64,000 bases of DNA from assembly GCA_026705925.1 (NCBI GenBank), contig JAPOZT010000007.1, positions 17,102 through 81,101 of the forward strand, written 5' to 3'. The translations under genes were made by a program, and so were the position numbers. Numbering within the stretch: the stretch's first letter is position 1; each line of letters opens with the position of its first letter. This DNA comes from Gemmatimonadota bacterium. Its GTDB lineage: Bacteria > JAAXHH01. Below, in pieces: positions 58,001 through 64,000 of the stretch. Below the pieces are notes generated by a model. The model made no database searches. It worked only from the letters and a program-made list of their open reading frames with translations, and was not told the origin of the DNA.

Positions 58001-58081
58001 GCCTCGCGGCAGCAGAAGCTGGAGATTCAAAAGACGCAGGTAAGTGAGCTGGAGCAACGGCTCAGGAGATTGGAAAGATGA
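52070..58081 (+). CDS. Giant exported fibre: 19 cadherin/Ig-like repeats and tail-fibre-like C-terminus
   Basis: 2003 residues. ATG 52070 is chosen because AAAGGA lies 7-8 bases upstream and the paralogue starts in the same way (MFR, then a hydrophobic run). Signal peptide residues 1-22. Nineteen repeats of roughly 80-100 residues, each carrying a variant of FSDPDGDxLTYS (calcium-type DxD), then a rigid Val/Thr-rich strand; pattern of dystroglycan-type cadherin-like/putative Ig domains. Two central repeats are nearly identical in DNA (300-bp period). The last ~145 residues hold GNVGIGVEVPDQKLVVDG, ADYVFEEGYDLLSLDEV, GHLPGV and a coiled coil, a tail-fibre/S74-like assembly module lacking an obvious protease dyad. 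Likely surface-anchored or secreted adhesive fibre. Confidence 0.85.
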   Translation: MFRVLLTLLLLATGPGQAARGAVPGSPFGPAPPQNQAPQTVSYIDVGTLYVGGSSATVNASSYFSDPNGDTLTYSVNNPSPAVATVSILGSTVTVAPVAVGNTSKIVVTAEDPGGLTATQDFNVTVENTPPPNRVPTAVGYISDVTLQVGGSSATRSVSGKFSDPDGDTLTYSVNDPDTSTVTVSISGSTVTIAPVAAGTTGKIVVTARDPGGLTATQDFTATVENPPPPQPNRAPTAVGYISDVTLQVGGSSATRSVSGKFSDPDGDTLTYSANDPDTSTVTVSISGSTVTIAPVAAGTTGKIVVTARDPGGLTATQDFTATVENPPPPQPNRAPTAVGSIGDRTLSVGGNSATVNVSSYFSDPDDDTLTYSVNSPTPTIARVSISGSTMTMTPVSAGTTARIIVTAKDPGNLTATQDFNIRVNGPPVASGSIAQRTVDVGDSAFTVDVSGKFSDPNSDILTFSALSSNKAAATVSASSGTVTVTPKAGGISTITVTATDSGGLSASLSFTVKVNREPTTRGSLSNRTVDVGDSAFRVPVSGKFSDPDGDDLDFSATSSATSVATVSASRGTVTVTPKAGGTTTITVSASDGRLSASLTFTVKVNRGPTTTGTITSRTVDVGTSAFDVPVSGKFSDPDGDDLTYSASSADTSAATVSISSGTLTITPKTGGSTTITVTASDGRLSASLTFTVTVNRGPTTSGSLSDRIVNVGTSAFDVVVSGNFTDPDGDDLNFSATSSATSVATVSESSGTVTVTPKAGGTTTITVTASDGRLSASLTFTVTVSVSGTVNQSPTVSWTIPDQPLERNGSAKSVILSSKFSDPDNDVLTYSASSSDTSAVKVSVSGSILKITPGMNGTSTVTVVATDPGGLTASQTLKATVSRAPITNGAIPKMELGESDLTRSVDVASYFSDPDGEALTYAAVSSNRDIATASATGSTVTVTRVSPGVGLVWVTATDPGGLTVVQSMTIQVTNRPPVSETSIKNQTLYLTDAFRRVDLTDKFSDPDGQVLAYTATSSDTDIAVVAAGGSTLRIRPVARGATTVTLRATDPGRLYVEQSFTATVANQYPQTVEPGIGDQTLYLLGGRQTIDATLYFSDPDGDRLSYAVSSPNPEIVTVSIADGKITLAPVALGSTGKILVSARDAGGLAVNQDFTVTVVAGSPPTPTNRVPVVTGAITVDTLYAEGPSATIDVTYYFSDPDTTDVLSFTVASRDPGIVIVSISGSSVKITPKGPGSTGKIAVTARDPGGLTATLDFNVTVVAGAPPVPPNRNPIAVGTITVDTLYAEGPSIKIDVTSYFSDPNADILTYSVNSPNQGVVEVTNIGNEVTLRPVAAGSTGKIVVTARDPGGLTAVQDFDVTVVAGSPPPSTNNAPEIRDDLTDLFITIGGGTVSLNVAPYFKDPDGDSLSYQLDAQGTGRATLTIADSTLSIEPLVLGTTGKNLLRAVDPAGLFVQQDFVVHVVTNLAPDTLRTIPDDTLTVAEGSVKLDLSTFFFDRDQDTLMYTAVSPNTDAATVSVTSDTLTITPVKKGMSSTVTVTATDGDLSVAQDFDVTVANSPPEVSESITGRELTVATGPVKLGLSAHFRDADGDDLTFNASSLNTRAATVSVTDDSLTIAPVEKDMSSTVTVTASDGELEVELGFEVTVANSPPQASKIMPTQQLTVATGPMKLYLPTHFSDADGDTLSYAAESSDTSAVTVSVSDDSLAVKPRAAGSSTVKVEAEDDDRATVTQSFLVTVGDGPPPRFCPAAIKDAPIPDQTLLVGRGTTEIDLTQHFEHIDQDDIEIAVTSPRPGIATAAIEETSLKIDPVAAGQIDTVTVTISDTAEIDACDAVSLSFMVTVKTTVETTVVSPGLYPWSVSGERVYRLSGNVGIGVEVPDQKLVVDGTVKAEGYRLRMIPADYVFEEGYDLLSLDEVASYIRKHGHLPGVASGAEMKANGLGISRMQTVLLEKIEELSLYIIAQHEQLRVQGDRLASRQQKLEIQKTQVSELEQRLRRLER
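52443..53042 (+). repeat. Two 300-bp near-identical tandem repeats in the fibre gene
   Basis: The stretches 52443-52742 and 52743-53042 align with an exact 300-base period and only a few substitutions. The start of a third copy continues to about 53090. This indicates a recent duplication or gene conversion of one domain. Confidence 0.85.
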
Positions 58082-58170
58082 CTCTTTGGCAGGATCCACA
58101 TCCCGGGAACCGCAAAGCCCGGATATCACGAAGCACCAGGGTTGCCATTAACCATAGAAAGGAGCAAGTC

Positions 58171-58989
58171 ATGTTCAGGATGTTTTTAACCGTTGCGATG
58201 CTGGCGGCACTCATCACACCAGGCACACAGGCCGCAGTCATGAATGAAGACGCGTTCGCCGCACCGGTCCCCGACCAGTCGACGCCAACGCTGGGGACCA
58301 TACCGGCGCAGGCCGTTTCGATCTGCTGCGAGCTCGAGCTGGACCTGTCCACCTACGTCACCGGCACGATCGGAACGCTTGTGTTCAGAGCGTCTACGTC
58401 GGACGCGGAGGTAGTGACGGTGAGCGTGAGCCGCAGCGAGCTTACGATCACAGCCGTAGCGGAAGGCCAGGCGCAGATCACGGTGACGCTGGGAGATATG
58501 ATGACTACCACCTTTACGGTCACCGTACTGGCAGGCAGTCCCTGGTCGGTATCGGACGCCGGCAACGTCTACCGGCTTGAAGGCAACGTGGGCATCGGCG
58601 TGGACGACCCGGACGAGCGGCTTGTCGTGGATGGCCGCATCAAGGCCGAGGAGATCCGCCTTGAGGATGTCACGCCCGCCGACTACGTCTTCGACGAGGA
58701 CTACGACCTCATGTCCCTGGACGCGTTGAAGGAACATATCCGGGCACGCGGACACCTGCCGGGCATCGCTCCGGGTGCGCAGATGGAAGCCGAAGGCGTC
58801 AGCGTCGGCCGGATGCAGACCCGCCTGCTGGAGAAGGTGGAGGAACTGATGCTCTACACCATCGACCAGCACAGGACGCTTTCGTCCCAGCGTAAGGTGA
58901 TCGACGCGCAGGAACAGCAGCTTGCCCGGCAAGAACGGTACATCCAGTCGCTGGAGCAGCGGCTGTCAAAACTGGAACAGAACCGGTGA
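58171..58989 (+). CDS. Short paralogue: one Ig-like domain plus tail-fibre-like module
   Basis: A 272-residue protein from ATG 58171, with AAAGGAG 6-7 bases upstream. Signal peptide residues 1-22. Residues about 30-120 form a single compact Ig-like domain with a CC pair (ISICCELELDL-type). Residues about 130-272 repeat the fibre end: GNVGIGVDDPDERLVVDG, ADYVFDEDYDLMSLDAL, GHLPGIAPG and a C-terminal coiled coil (QRLSKLEQ). It could co-assemble with or cap the giant fibre through the shared module. Confidence 0.8.
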   Translation: MFRMFLTVAMLAALITPGTQAAVMNEDAFAAPVPDQSTPTLGTIPAQAVSICCELELDLSTYVTGTIGTLVFRASTSDAEVVTVSVSRSELTITAVAEGQAQITVTLGDMMTTTFTVTVLAGSPWSVSDAGNVYRLEGNVGIGVDDPDERLVVDGRIKAEEIRLEDVTPADYVFDEDYDLMSLDALKEHIRARGHLPGIAPGAQMEAEGVSVGRMQTRLLEKVEELMLYTIDQHRTLSSQRKVIDAQEQQLARQERYIQSLEQRLSKLEQNR

Positions 58990-59024
58990 TCCACGTTGCA
59001 CGCGCAAAACGCCGGCACGCCCCC

Positions 59025-59052
59025 GGACCGGTAATGAGCCGGTCCATCGGAA
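59025..59052 (+). terminator. Possible terminator of the fibre operon
   Basis: GGACCGG (59025-59031), 7-base loop, CCGGTCC (59039-59045), followed within ten bases by a short T run. The U-tract is weak. Confidence 0.4.
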
Positions 59053-59101
59053 CCTTTTACGAGGACTTACAGCAAGTTCCAATTGTTTGAGACTGATGAT
59101 A

Positions 59102-59130
59102 TCAACAAAGAGGACCCGTTACACTATAGC
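59102..59130 (+). promoter_or_regulatory. Candidate promoter of element B
   Basis: TCAACA (59102-59107), 17-base spacer, TATAGC (59125-59130). Weaker than the element A promoter, but at a comparable distance (31 bases) before the element. Confidence 0.4.
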
Positions 59131-59160
59131 GCCCGTGCGATTCGCATAGACTCATAAACA

Positions 59161-59271
59161 ACCGCTTCAGAATACCCTCGCGTCCCTTAGCGGACCCGCA
59201 CTCAGCGGACCTTCAAGCGTCCCCGTGCTACTTCTGATTCACCCATGGCACGGGGATTTTTCATGCCCTTT
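59161..59271 (+). ncRNA. Structured RNA element B (copy of element A)
   Basis: Aligns without gaps to 51057-51167 with about ten substitutions. Helices: GTCC (59182-59185) with GGAC (59192-59195); CCGC (59196-59199) with GCGG (59205-59208), whose 5-base loop differs from copy A; terminator CCCCGTGCT (59221-59229) with GGCACGGGG (59247-59255), where C-G became U-G. Followed by five Ts. It precedes the RHS-like gene. Confidence 0.65.
59221..59261 (+). terminator. Intrinsic terminator in element B
   Basis: Stem 59221-59229 / 59247-59255 with one G-U pair, then A and Ts (59257-59261). Confidence 0.7.
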
Positions 59272-59448
59272 TTCTCCTCAGCCTCACATCCGGATCAAAC
59301 GTTGCGAGACGTAGGCCCGACACACCTGGCGTGCCCGGCGGTTCGCGCCGGATCTGTAGTGTCGGCGATCATCCCTTTCATACACGCGTTGACGTTGCGT
59401 ATTAAGCGCAACCACACCTCCACAGCAACTACTGTAAAGGAGTTCATC

Positions 59449-62400
59449 ATGCAAAAACTCTCCTGCCGTTTCGCCCTGGGGACGCTCCTCGGCTTCCTCC
59501 TGCTCTCCCTGTCGACGCTGACCGCTCATGGCCAGACGACGATCAGAGACGCCGCCAAGAGCGCCTATGACTTCGACAGCCTCTCCGGCGTCATCGACGC
59601 GGACCAGGTGGACTACTTCTCGGGCAACTGGTCCTACGCGCTGCCGCTGGGCGAGGTGGAAGGCGCGGGCGGCCTGTCCCTTCCCATTCTCATGCGCTAC
59701 AGCAGCGCGGTGACCGGCACGGACCGGCTCATCAAGCTCTCCGACGACCCCATGGTCACGTCCACGCAGAGCAAGGGCACGGTCACGCTCAACAACGCCA
59801 CGTGGGTGGGCCTGGGCTGGAACCTGGAGTTCGGAGCGATCAAGGTGACCGGCGGCTACGAACTGGAGGATACGACCAGCCCGATCAACCACCCGTTCTC
59901 CTTCAACCTTTCCCTGGTGCTTCCCGACGGTTCGCACCGCCTGGTGCGCCAGCTCGACGACTCGCAGCGCGCCGCCACGCCGGGCGCGGCGCTTCCCGCC
60001 ACCAACGTCTATTTCACCGAGCACCGGCGCTTCATGGACATCCGGTGGAACTTCGACCGGCACGCACCGCTTGCCTCCACGTGGACAGTGAAGACTGTAT
60101 CGGGCCTCATCTACACCTTCGGCGCGGTCACGATCGGCGGCCACGACTACGGCATGAACCAGACCGTCAAGGGCGGCGCCGTGCAGAATGGGCGCTTCAA
60201 CGAGCTCATGCCCGAGATGGTGTACCAGTGGAACCTGGCCGAGATCCGCGACCAGGCCGGCAACACGATCCGGTTCAGGTACGCTTCCGACGGTCCGGTC
60301 ACCACGGTCCGGGACCGGGCGAAGGAACGGGCCGCAGAAACGCGGTCCTTTCGAAACCTGCTCGAATTCGCCGACATCGACCCGCGCTTTCCAAACGGGA
60401 TCACGTCCGGTCCGAACCGCACCAACCTGACCGTGGTCAAGACCTTCAACACCGCGCACCTGTCGAAGGCCATCCTCGCCGGGGCGGACGGGAAAGTCGT
60501 GCGCAAGATCGCGACCGAGACCAGCGAGCGCGAGGACATCCATGTCGCCCGGCACGGTGGCGTCGCGATCACCTACGACAACTTTTTTTCCACGCCGGCG
60601 GGCCAGACTCTGCCCTATGGCCATCACCTGGTCACCGACAGTCGGAACTACCGGACGTACGACGGCATTTCGAGCGCGCACCGCCTCGACGTCCTGACTG
60701 TCCGTGACGGGGTCGAGACGGACACGAATCCCGACGGCAATCAGATTGCCCGCTACGTGTTCCACTACGACGGCGCCAACGGCGGTCCTCCGCGGCCTGC
60801 CGTGGCCTCGGGCGACAACGCGCGCACGCTGCTGCTCGAAGAGATCGCCGTCATGGGCACCGGGAACGGGGCCTCAGACCAGCTGCCGCCGTGGCGCTTC
60901 ACCAACACCCTGGCCGACAGCTACCGTATCACGAAGATCGTCACGCCCGCCGGCGGGGAGATGAAGATCGCCTACGAGGAGGTCGCACCTCCCGATACCA
61001 CGCTAAAATACGACGCCGCCTATTTCGACCGGTCCCGCCGCATCAAGCGCATGATCCGGGACGCGGACGGCGGCGGGGGACCGGTCCCGCCGGATATCAC
61101 CACTTTCAACTATATCCAGACGGCGCCGGTCATGGATATCATCGACAGCCGGCGCGTGCGCCGCATCACGTTCCCCATCGTCGACGAGGTCCTGCCCGGC
61201 GGACATGGGAAAATACGCCGCGACTTCGTGGGCGAGGCCGACCTGGACGCCCTGGGGCTCTCGGCCAGAAACAGGCAGCAGGAGTCCGAACGCGCCATCC
61301 GAAGGGGCCTGCTGGAGCAGACGATCCACTACGACGCGTCCGGAACCGTGGTCCAACGGCAACGGACGAACTGGCAGGTCACGACCCAGGGCACCTGGAC
61401 CGGCCGCTGGCAGCCCTTCTACCACCCGGGCATCCCGCAGCAGGCCTACTGGGTAAGGGCGCAGGAGACTACGGTCACCAGGGACGGGGTCGGCACCACG
61501 ACGCAGCTGACCCATAACGCGAAGAACGGCCTTGTGGCCCGCGAGACGCTCAAGTCCGGCGCCCACACCCTGCGCGTCACCGAGACCAGCTATCACGCGG
61601 ACCAGGTGACGAGACGTCCGGTGACCCTGGTCTTCGGACAGCCCGTCCTCGACACCTCCCTGTCGACCCCCGACCGCACCCACGCCGCCTTCCTGAGCTC
61701 CGGCGATCCGCCCGTGGCCTCGGTGGAGGCCTTTCTCAACGCGGACTCGGGTTCCGAAAGCACCGGGTTCTACGACTTCGAAACCCGGCGCTTCTCCGTG
61801 TTCGGTACCAATGCGCTGCGCATCCGCGGCGTCCTCGGGACCGACCAGCTGCAAGGCGGCGACAACATGTACGCCGGCGTCACGGTGACCGCCCAGTGGA
61901 ACAGAGGCGGCAGCCGTCCGGCCGCATCGCTGACGCAGGTCGTGCCCGTTGCCGGCGGGCTGTCCGGTCCCAGGGAAAAATCCTTCGACGTCCTCATGCC
62001 CGTGCCTTCGAGCGCGGACAGCGCCAGTGTCAAGCTCACGATGTACGCCGGCGTGTACAAGCCGCAGCAGTCCGTGTACCGCAGGATCAGGGTGTACGCC
62101 AGGGACATCCGCGCCACCGCGATGAGTGCCGACGACCCCGAGGACGTGTTCCTCGAAGGCGCCCACATCCTGGACCGCCCCCACGTGGTCACCGTCAGGG
62201 ACGGATACGGCAACAAGCTGCAGTCCACCAGGCACCGCTACGGCCGGTTTGTCCACGGAAACAACGCCATCATCATGCCCGACACCACCTCGGTGTGGCT
62301 GGATAGGGACGGCGACGGCGTGGTGGATGCAGGCGAGTGGATCGACCGGCAGGTGGCCGACGCCTACGACGCCTACGGCAACCTGATAGAGGCGAAGGAC

Positions 62401-64000
62401 GCCCATGGCACCGTGAGCTCCACGATCATGGGCTATGGGAAGATGCGGCCCGTGGCCGCCTTCACCGGCGCCGATGCATCGAAGGTGGCCGCCGAGGTCT
62501 TCGACGACCACGCCGGCTGGGACGCGCTCGTCGCCGCGAGCCCGTGGCGCAGGACCGACACCAGGCCCGGCGCCGTCACCCTGGAGGGCGGCGCCCTCGC
62601 CCTGGACAACGCCGTGGCCGAGCGCACCCTGTCCTCCCTGGCCGCCGGCGTGTTCGAAGTCGACGTAAGGGTGCAGACCACCGGAGAACGCACCGAGGTA
62701 ACCCTCGGACAAAACCGCATCCGCTGGGTCTTCGAACGGGATGGAAGCATGAAGGCTGCCGACAACGGGACCCTCAAGGACACGGGCGCGCGCTACGTGC
62801 CGGGCCGCTGGCACCGCCTGCGCATCGCCTGGAAGAACGGCCGGTGGTGGGCCCGCGTGGACGGCGTGCGTTACCCGAAGGCCGGCGCCTGGAACATGCG
62901 GGGCCGCAGAGGCGTCGTGGACGCCGTCAGGCTGGCCAACGGTGCGCAGCCGGCCGCCGCGTCCTTTGACAACCTGCGCGCATGGCCGGAAGGTGCCCAG
63001 CCGGCCGCCATGACCACCTACGATCCGGTAACCCTGGACGCCGTCGCCGTCACCGACGCGAACGGACATACCGTCCGGTACGCAAGGGACGGACTGCGCC
63101 GCGTCGTGCAATCCACGGACCTCAAGGGGCGCCTGACCGCCCAGCGGGACCACCGCTTCTCCCGCGGCATCAGCGGCACCAGCTTCTACAACACGAACGC
63201 GCCCAACCGGCAGACCGATATCGCCTATCTCTCCAAGTACGGCCACAAGGATCTCTCAGAAAACGGGCACCGGACCCTGGTCCGCGGCAGTGGCGACCGC
63301 CTTGAAGAGGGCGTCAGCCTGGAGACCAGCGGTCCCTACGTCGTCGAAGCCGGAGAGACCGTAGATCTGAAAGCCAGCGTGCGCATCGTCCTGGGTCCGG
63401 GCTTTCACGCCAAGGCCGGGTCGAACTTCCGCGCCGGCATAGACGACAGCGCGGGCGGCGATCAAGTCACCGGCAGCGGGGCTGTCGCTTACAACCAGCA
63501 GAAAGCCGCGAAACGGGCCGTGAAGCTCGGAGCCTCCTCCGTGCTCGAAACCGGAAGGCTCGAAGGCCGCGTCACGGCCAGGGCCGACTTCCATCCGGGA
63601 TCGGCGACCTCGGGCAAAACCGTCATCATGGCCTTCGAAGACGGGAGCGACTACGTCCGCATGGTGTATGAGAACGGTCGCGTAAAGCTGGAGAGCAGCA
63701 TCGGCGGCAATGCCGCGTCCACGGCCATGGTGCCCGGTTACAACCGAAACTGGCCCTGGGCGCGCGTCGAGATGGAGCTCCTGCCGACGGGCAAGGTGAA
63801 CGCCTGGATGTATGGCCATAAGGACACCCGGTTCAAGGGCGCTAGCGCCTCGGTCGCCGTCCCCTCGGGATGGACGCCCGCGTTCAAGGCGGCCGGCGAG
63901 TCTGGTGACGGCTACCTCGCGAACCTCTACATCGGAAAGGCGGAGGCCGTCACGACCTACTACGACGGCCTGGTGCGCAGCATACAGTCGCGGGCAGGGG
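59449..64000 (+). CDS. Exported RHS/YD-repeat-like giant protein, cut by right edge
   Basis: More than 1517 codons; ATG 59449 follows AAAGGAG at 6 bases. Signal peptide residues 1-28 (FALGTLLGFLLLSLSTLTAHG). The N-terminal part has the RHS/Tc-toxin-B-like opening VDYFSGNWSYALPLGEVEG and LSLPILMRYSSAV, then WVGLGWNLEFG. Middle: many YD-like strands (HYDASGTVVQRQR, VADAYDAYGNLIEAKD). Around 1290-1330 is a 3-coathanger-type motif (VEAGETVDLKASVRIVLGPG, then FHAKAGSNFRAG). LamG/jelly-roll-like segments are at about 1020-1180 and 1365-1510. It may be a secreted toxin-cage or surface protein; the toxin or C-terminal module lies beyond the window. Confidence 0.82.
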   Translation, partial: MQKLSCRFALGTLLGFLLLSLSTLTAHGQTTIRDAAKSAYDFDSLSGVIDADQVDYFSGNWSYALPLGEVEGAGGLSLPILMRYSSAVTGTDRLIKLSDDPMVTSTQSKGTVTLNNATWVGLGWNLEFGAIKVTGGYELEDTTSPINHPFSFNLSLVLPDGSHRLVRQLDDSQRAATPGAALPATNVYFTEHRRFMDIRWNFDRHAPLASTWTVKTVSGLIYTFGAVTIGGHDYGMNQTVKGGAVQNGRFNELMPEMVYQWNLAEIRDQAGNTIRFRYASDGPVTTVRDRAKERAAETRSFRNLLEFADIDPRFPNGITSGPNRTNLTVVKTFNTAHLSKAILAGADGKVVRKIATETSEREDIHVARHGGVAITYDNFFSTPAGQTLPYGHHLVTDSRNYRTYDGISSAHRLDVLTVRDGVETDTNPDGNQIARYVFHYDGANGGPPRPAVASGDNARTLLLEEIAVMGTGNGASDQLPPWRFTNTLADSYRITKIVTPAGGEMKIAYEEVAPPDTTLKYDAAYFDRSRRIKRMIRDADGGGGPVPPDITTFNYIQTAPVMDIIDSRRVRRITFPIVDEVLPGGHGKIRRDFVGEADLDALGLSARNRQQESERAIRRGLLEQTIHYDASGTVVQRQRTNWQVTTQGTWTGRWQPFYHPGIPQQAYWVRAQETTVTRDGVGTTTQLTHNAKNGLVARETLKSGAHTLRVTETSYHADQVTRRPVTLVFGQPVLDTSLSTPDRTHAAFLSSGDPPVASVEAFLNADSGSESTGFYDFETRRFSVFGTNALRIRGVLGTDQLQGGDNMYAGVTVTAQWNRGGSRPAASLTQVVPVAGGLSGPREKSFDVLMPVPSSADSASVKLTMYAGVYKPQQSVYRRIRVYARDIRATAMSADDPEDVFLEGAHILDRPHVVTVRDGYGNKLQSTRHRYGRFVHGNNAIIMPDTTSVWLDRDGDGVVDAGEWIDRQVADAYDAYGNLIEAKDAHGTVSSTIMGYGKMRPVAAFTGADASKVAAEVFDDHAGWDALVAASPWRRTDTRPGAVTLEGGALALDNAVAERTLSSLAAGVFEVDVRVQTTGERTEVTLGQNRIRWVFERDGSMKAADNGTLKDTGARYVPGRWHRLRIAWKNGRWWARVDGVRYPKAGAWNMRGRRGVVDAVRLANGAQPAAASFDNLRAWPEGAQPAAMTTYDPVTLDAVAVTDANGHTVRYARDGLRRVVQSTDLKGRLTAQRDHRFSRGISGTSFYNTNAPNRQTDIAYLSKYGHKDLSENGHRTLVRGSGDRLEEGVSLETSGPYVVEAGETVDLKASVRIVLGPGFHAKAGSNFRAGIDDSAGGDQVTGSGAVAYNQQKAAKRAVKLGASSVLETGRLEGRVTARADFHPGSATSGKTVIMAFEDGSDYVRMVYENGRVKLESSIGGNAASTAMVPGYNRNWPWARVEMELLPTGKVNAWMYGHKDTRFKGASASVAVPSGWTPAFKAAGESGDGYLANLYIGKAEAVTTYYDGLVRSIQSRAG

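Larger units (their letters stand above)
58990..59448. other. Intergenic region before the RHS-like gene
   Basis: A 459-base gap holding a hairpin just after the paralogue, a promoter, element B and a segment of about 175 bases up to the RHS-like start. No gene of its own. Confidence 0.6.

Noticed and set aside
52070..58081. Diversity-generating retroelement acting on the fibre
   Set aside because: No reverse transcriptase or template repeat is in the window; the near-identical repeats are an ordinary tandem duplication.
51057..59271. Phage attachment sites or insertion-sequence ends made of the twin elements
   Set aside because: They are direct copies flanking the fibre genes, so excision is conceivable, but no integrase or transposase is seen and the promoter/terminator layout fits RNA better.
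61003..63246. 747-codon minus-strand frame opposite the RHS-like gene
   Set aside because: The plus frame has a signal peptide and YD-type repeats; the minus frame is a compositional shadow.

Overview
High-GC bacterial chromosome segment with short intergenic gaps and Shine-Dalgarno-led genes. No rRNA, tRNA, transposase, integrase or CRISPR array was seen. The gene mix (two FGly-type sulfatases, mannonate and galactonate-type dehydratases, sugar-phosphate-isomerase-like TIM barrels, a CehA-type metallohydrolase, a DUF5916 outer-membrane-type protein, a 3-coathanger motif in an RHS-like protein) resembles uncultured heterotrophs of the FCB group such as Latescibacterota. That placement is inference from gene content only.

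Layout. 1-12.7 kb: tsaD (cut by the left edge), a DUF4097-like exported protein, proline dehydrogenase, a sulfatase divergent from a DUF5916 protein, and parE-parC-uxuA. 13.1-22.6 kb: acyl-CoA dehydrogenase, M20 deacylase and aldolase (one strand), map, a 1060-residue GNAT fusion and a second sulfatase. 22.7-31.6 kb: DUF4202, a stand-alone sigma-region-4 protein preceded by a 35-codon ORF and a terminator (a possible attenuator), a PfkB homologue lacking its catalytic Asp, then recO-ftsB-eno and a VWA/C13-like pair. 31.9-36.2 kb: cytochrome c, DUF4412, galactonate-dehydratase-like, Sfp-type PPTase, RraA-like. 36.2-46 kb: a DUF2283 pair, two DUF4143 ATPases with AT-rich promoters, rmuC, alpha/beta hydrolase, sixA-like, nitrilase, CehA-like. 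46-50 kb: cupin, a small unknown protein, TIM-barrel isomerase, acetyl-xylan-esterase-like protein. 50.5-64 kb: a distinct locus with a Com-like zinc protein, a one-pass membrane coiled-coil protein, a phage-endolysin-like M15 peptidase, a 2003-residue fibre of 19 cadherin/Ig-like repeats ending in a tail-fibre-like module, a short paralogue sharing that module, and a secreted RHS-like protein running off the right edge.

The most unusual feature is a pair of about 110-bp noncoding elements (51057-51167 and 59161-59271). They differ at about ten positions with no gaps, are each preceded by a promoter, each end in an intrinsic terminator, and each stand before one of the two surface-protein transcription units. 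Most substitutions fall in loops or preserve pairing, so I read them as a structured RNA family. A second theme is short in-frame tandem-repeat insertions (Asp/Gln/Gly/Ala/Ser-rich) in many otherwise ordinary enzymes and gene junctions. A third is a set of enzyme-fold proteins missing catalytic residues (PfkB-like, C13-like, one DUF4143 protein, the second half of the esterase).
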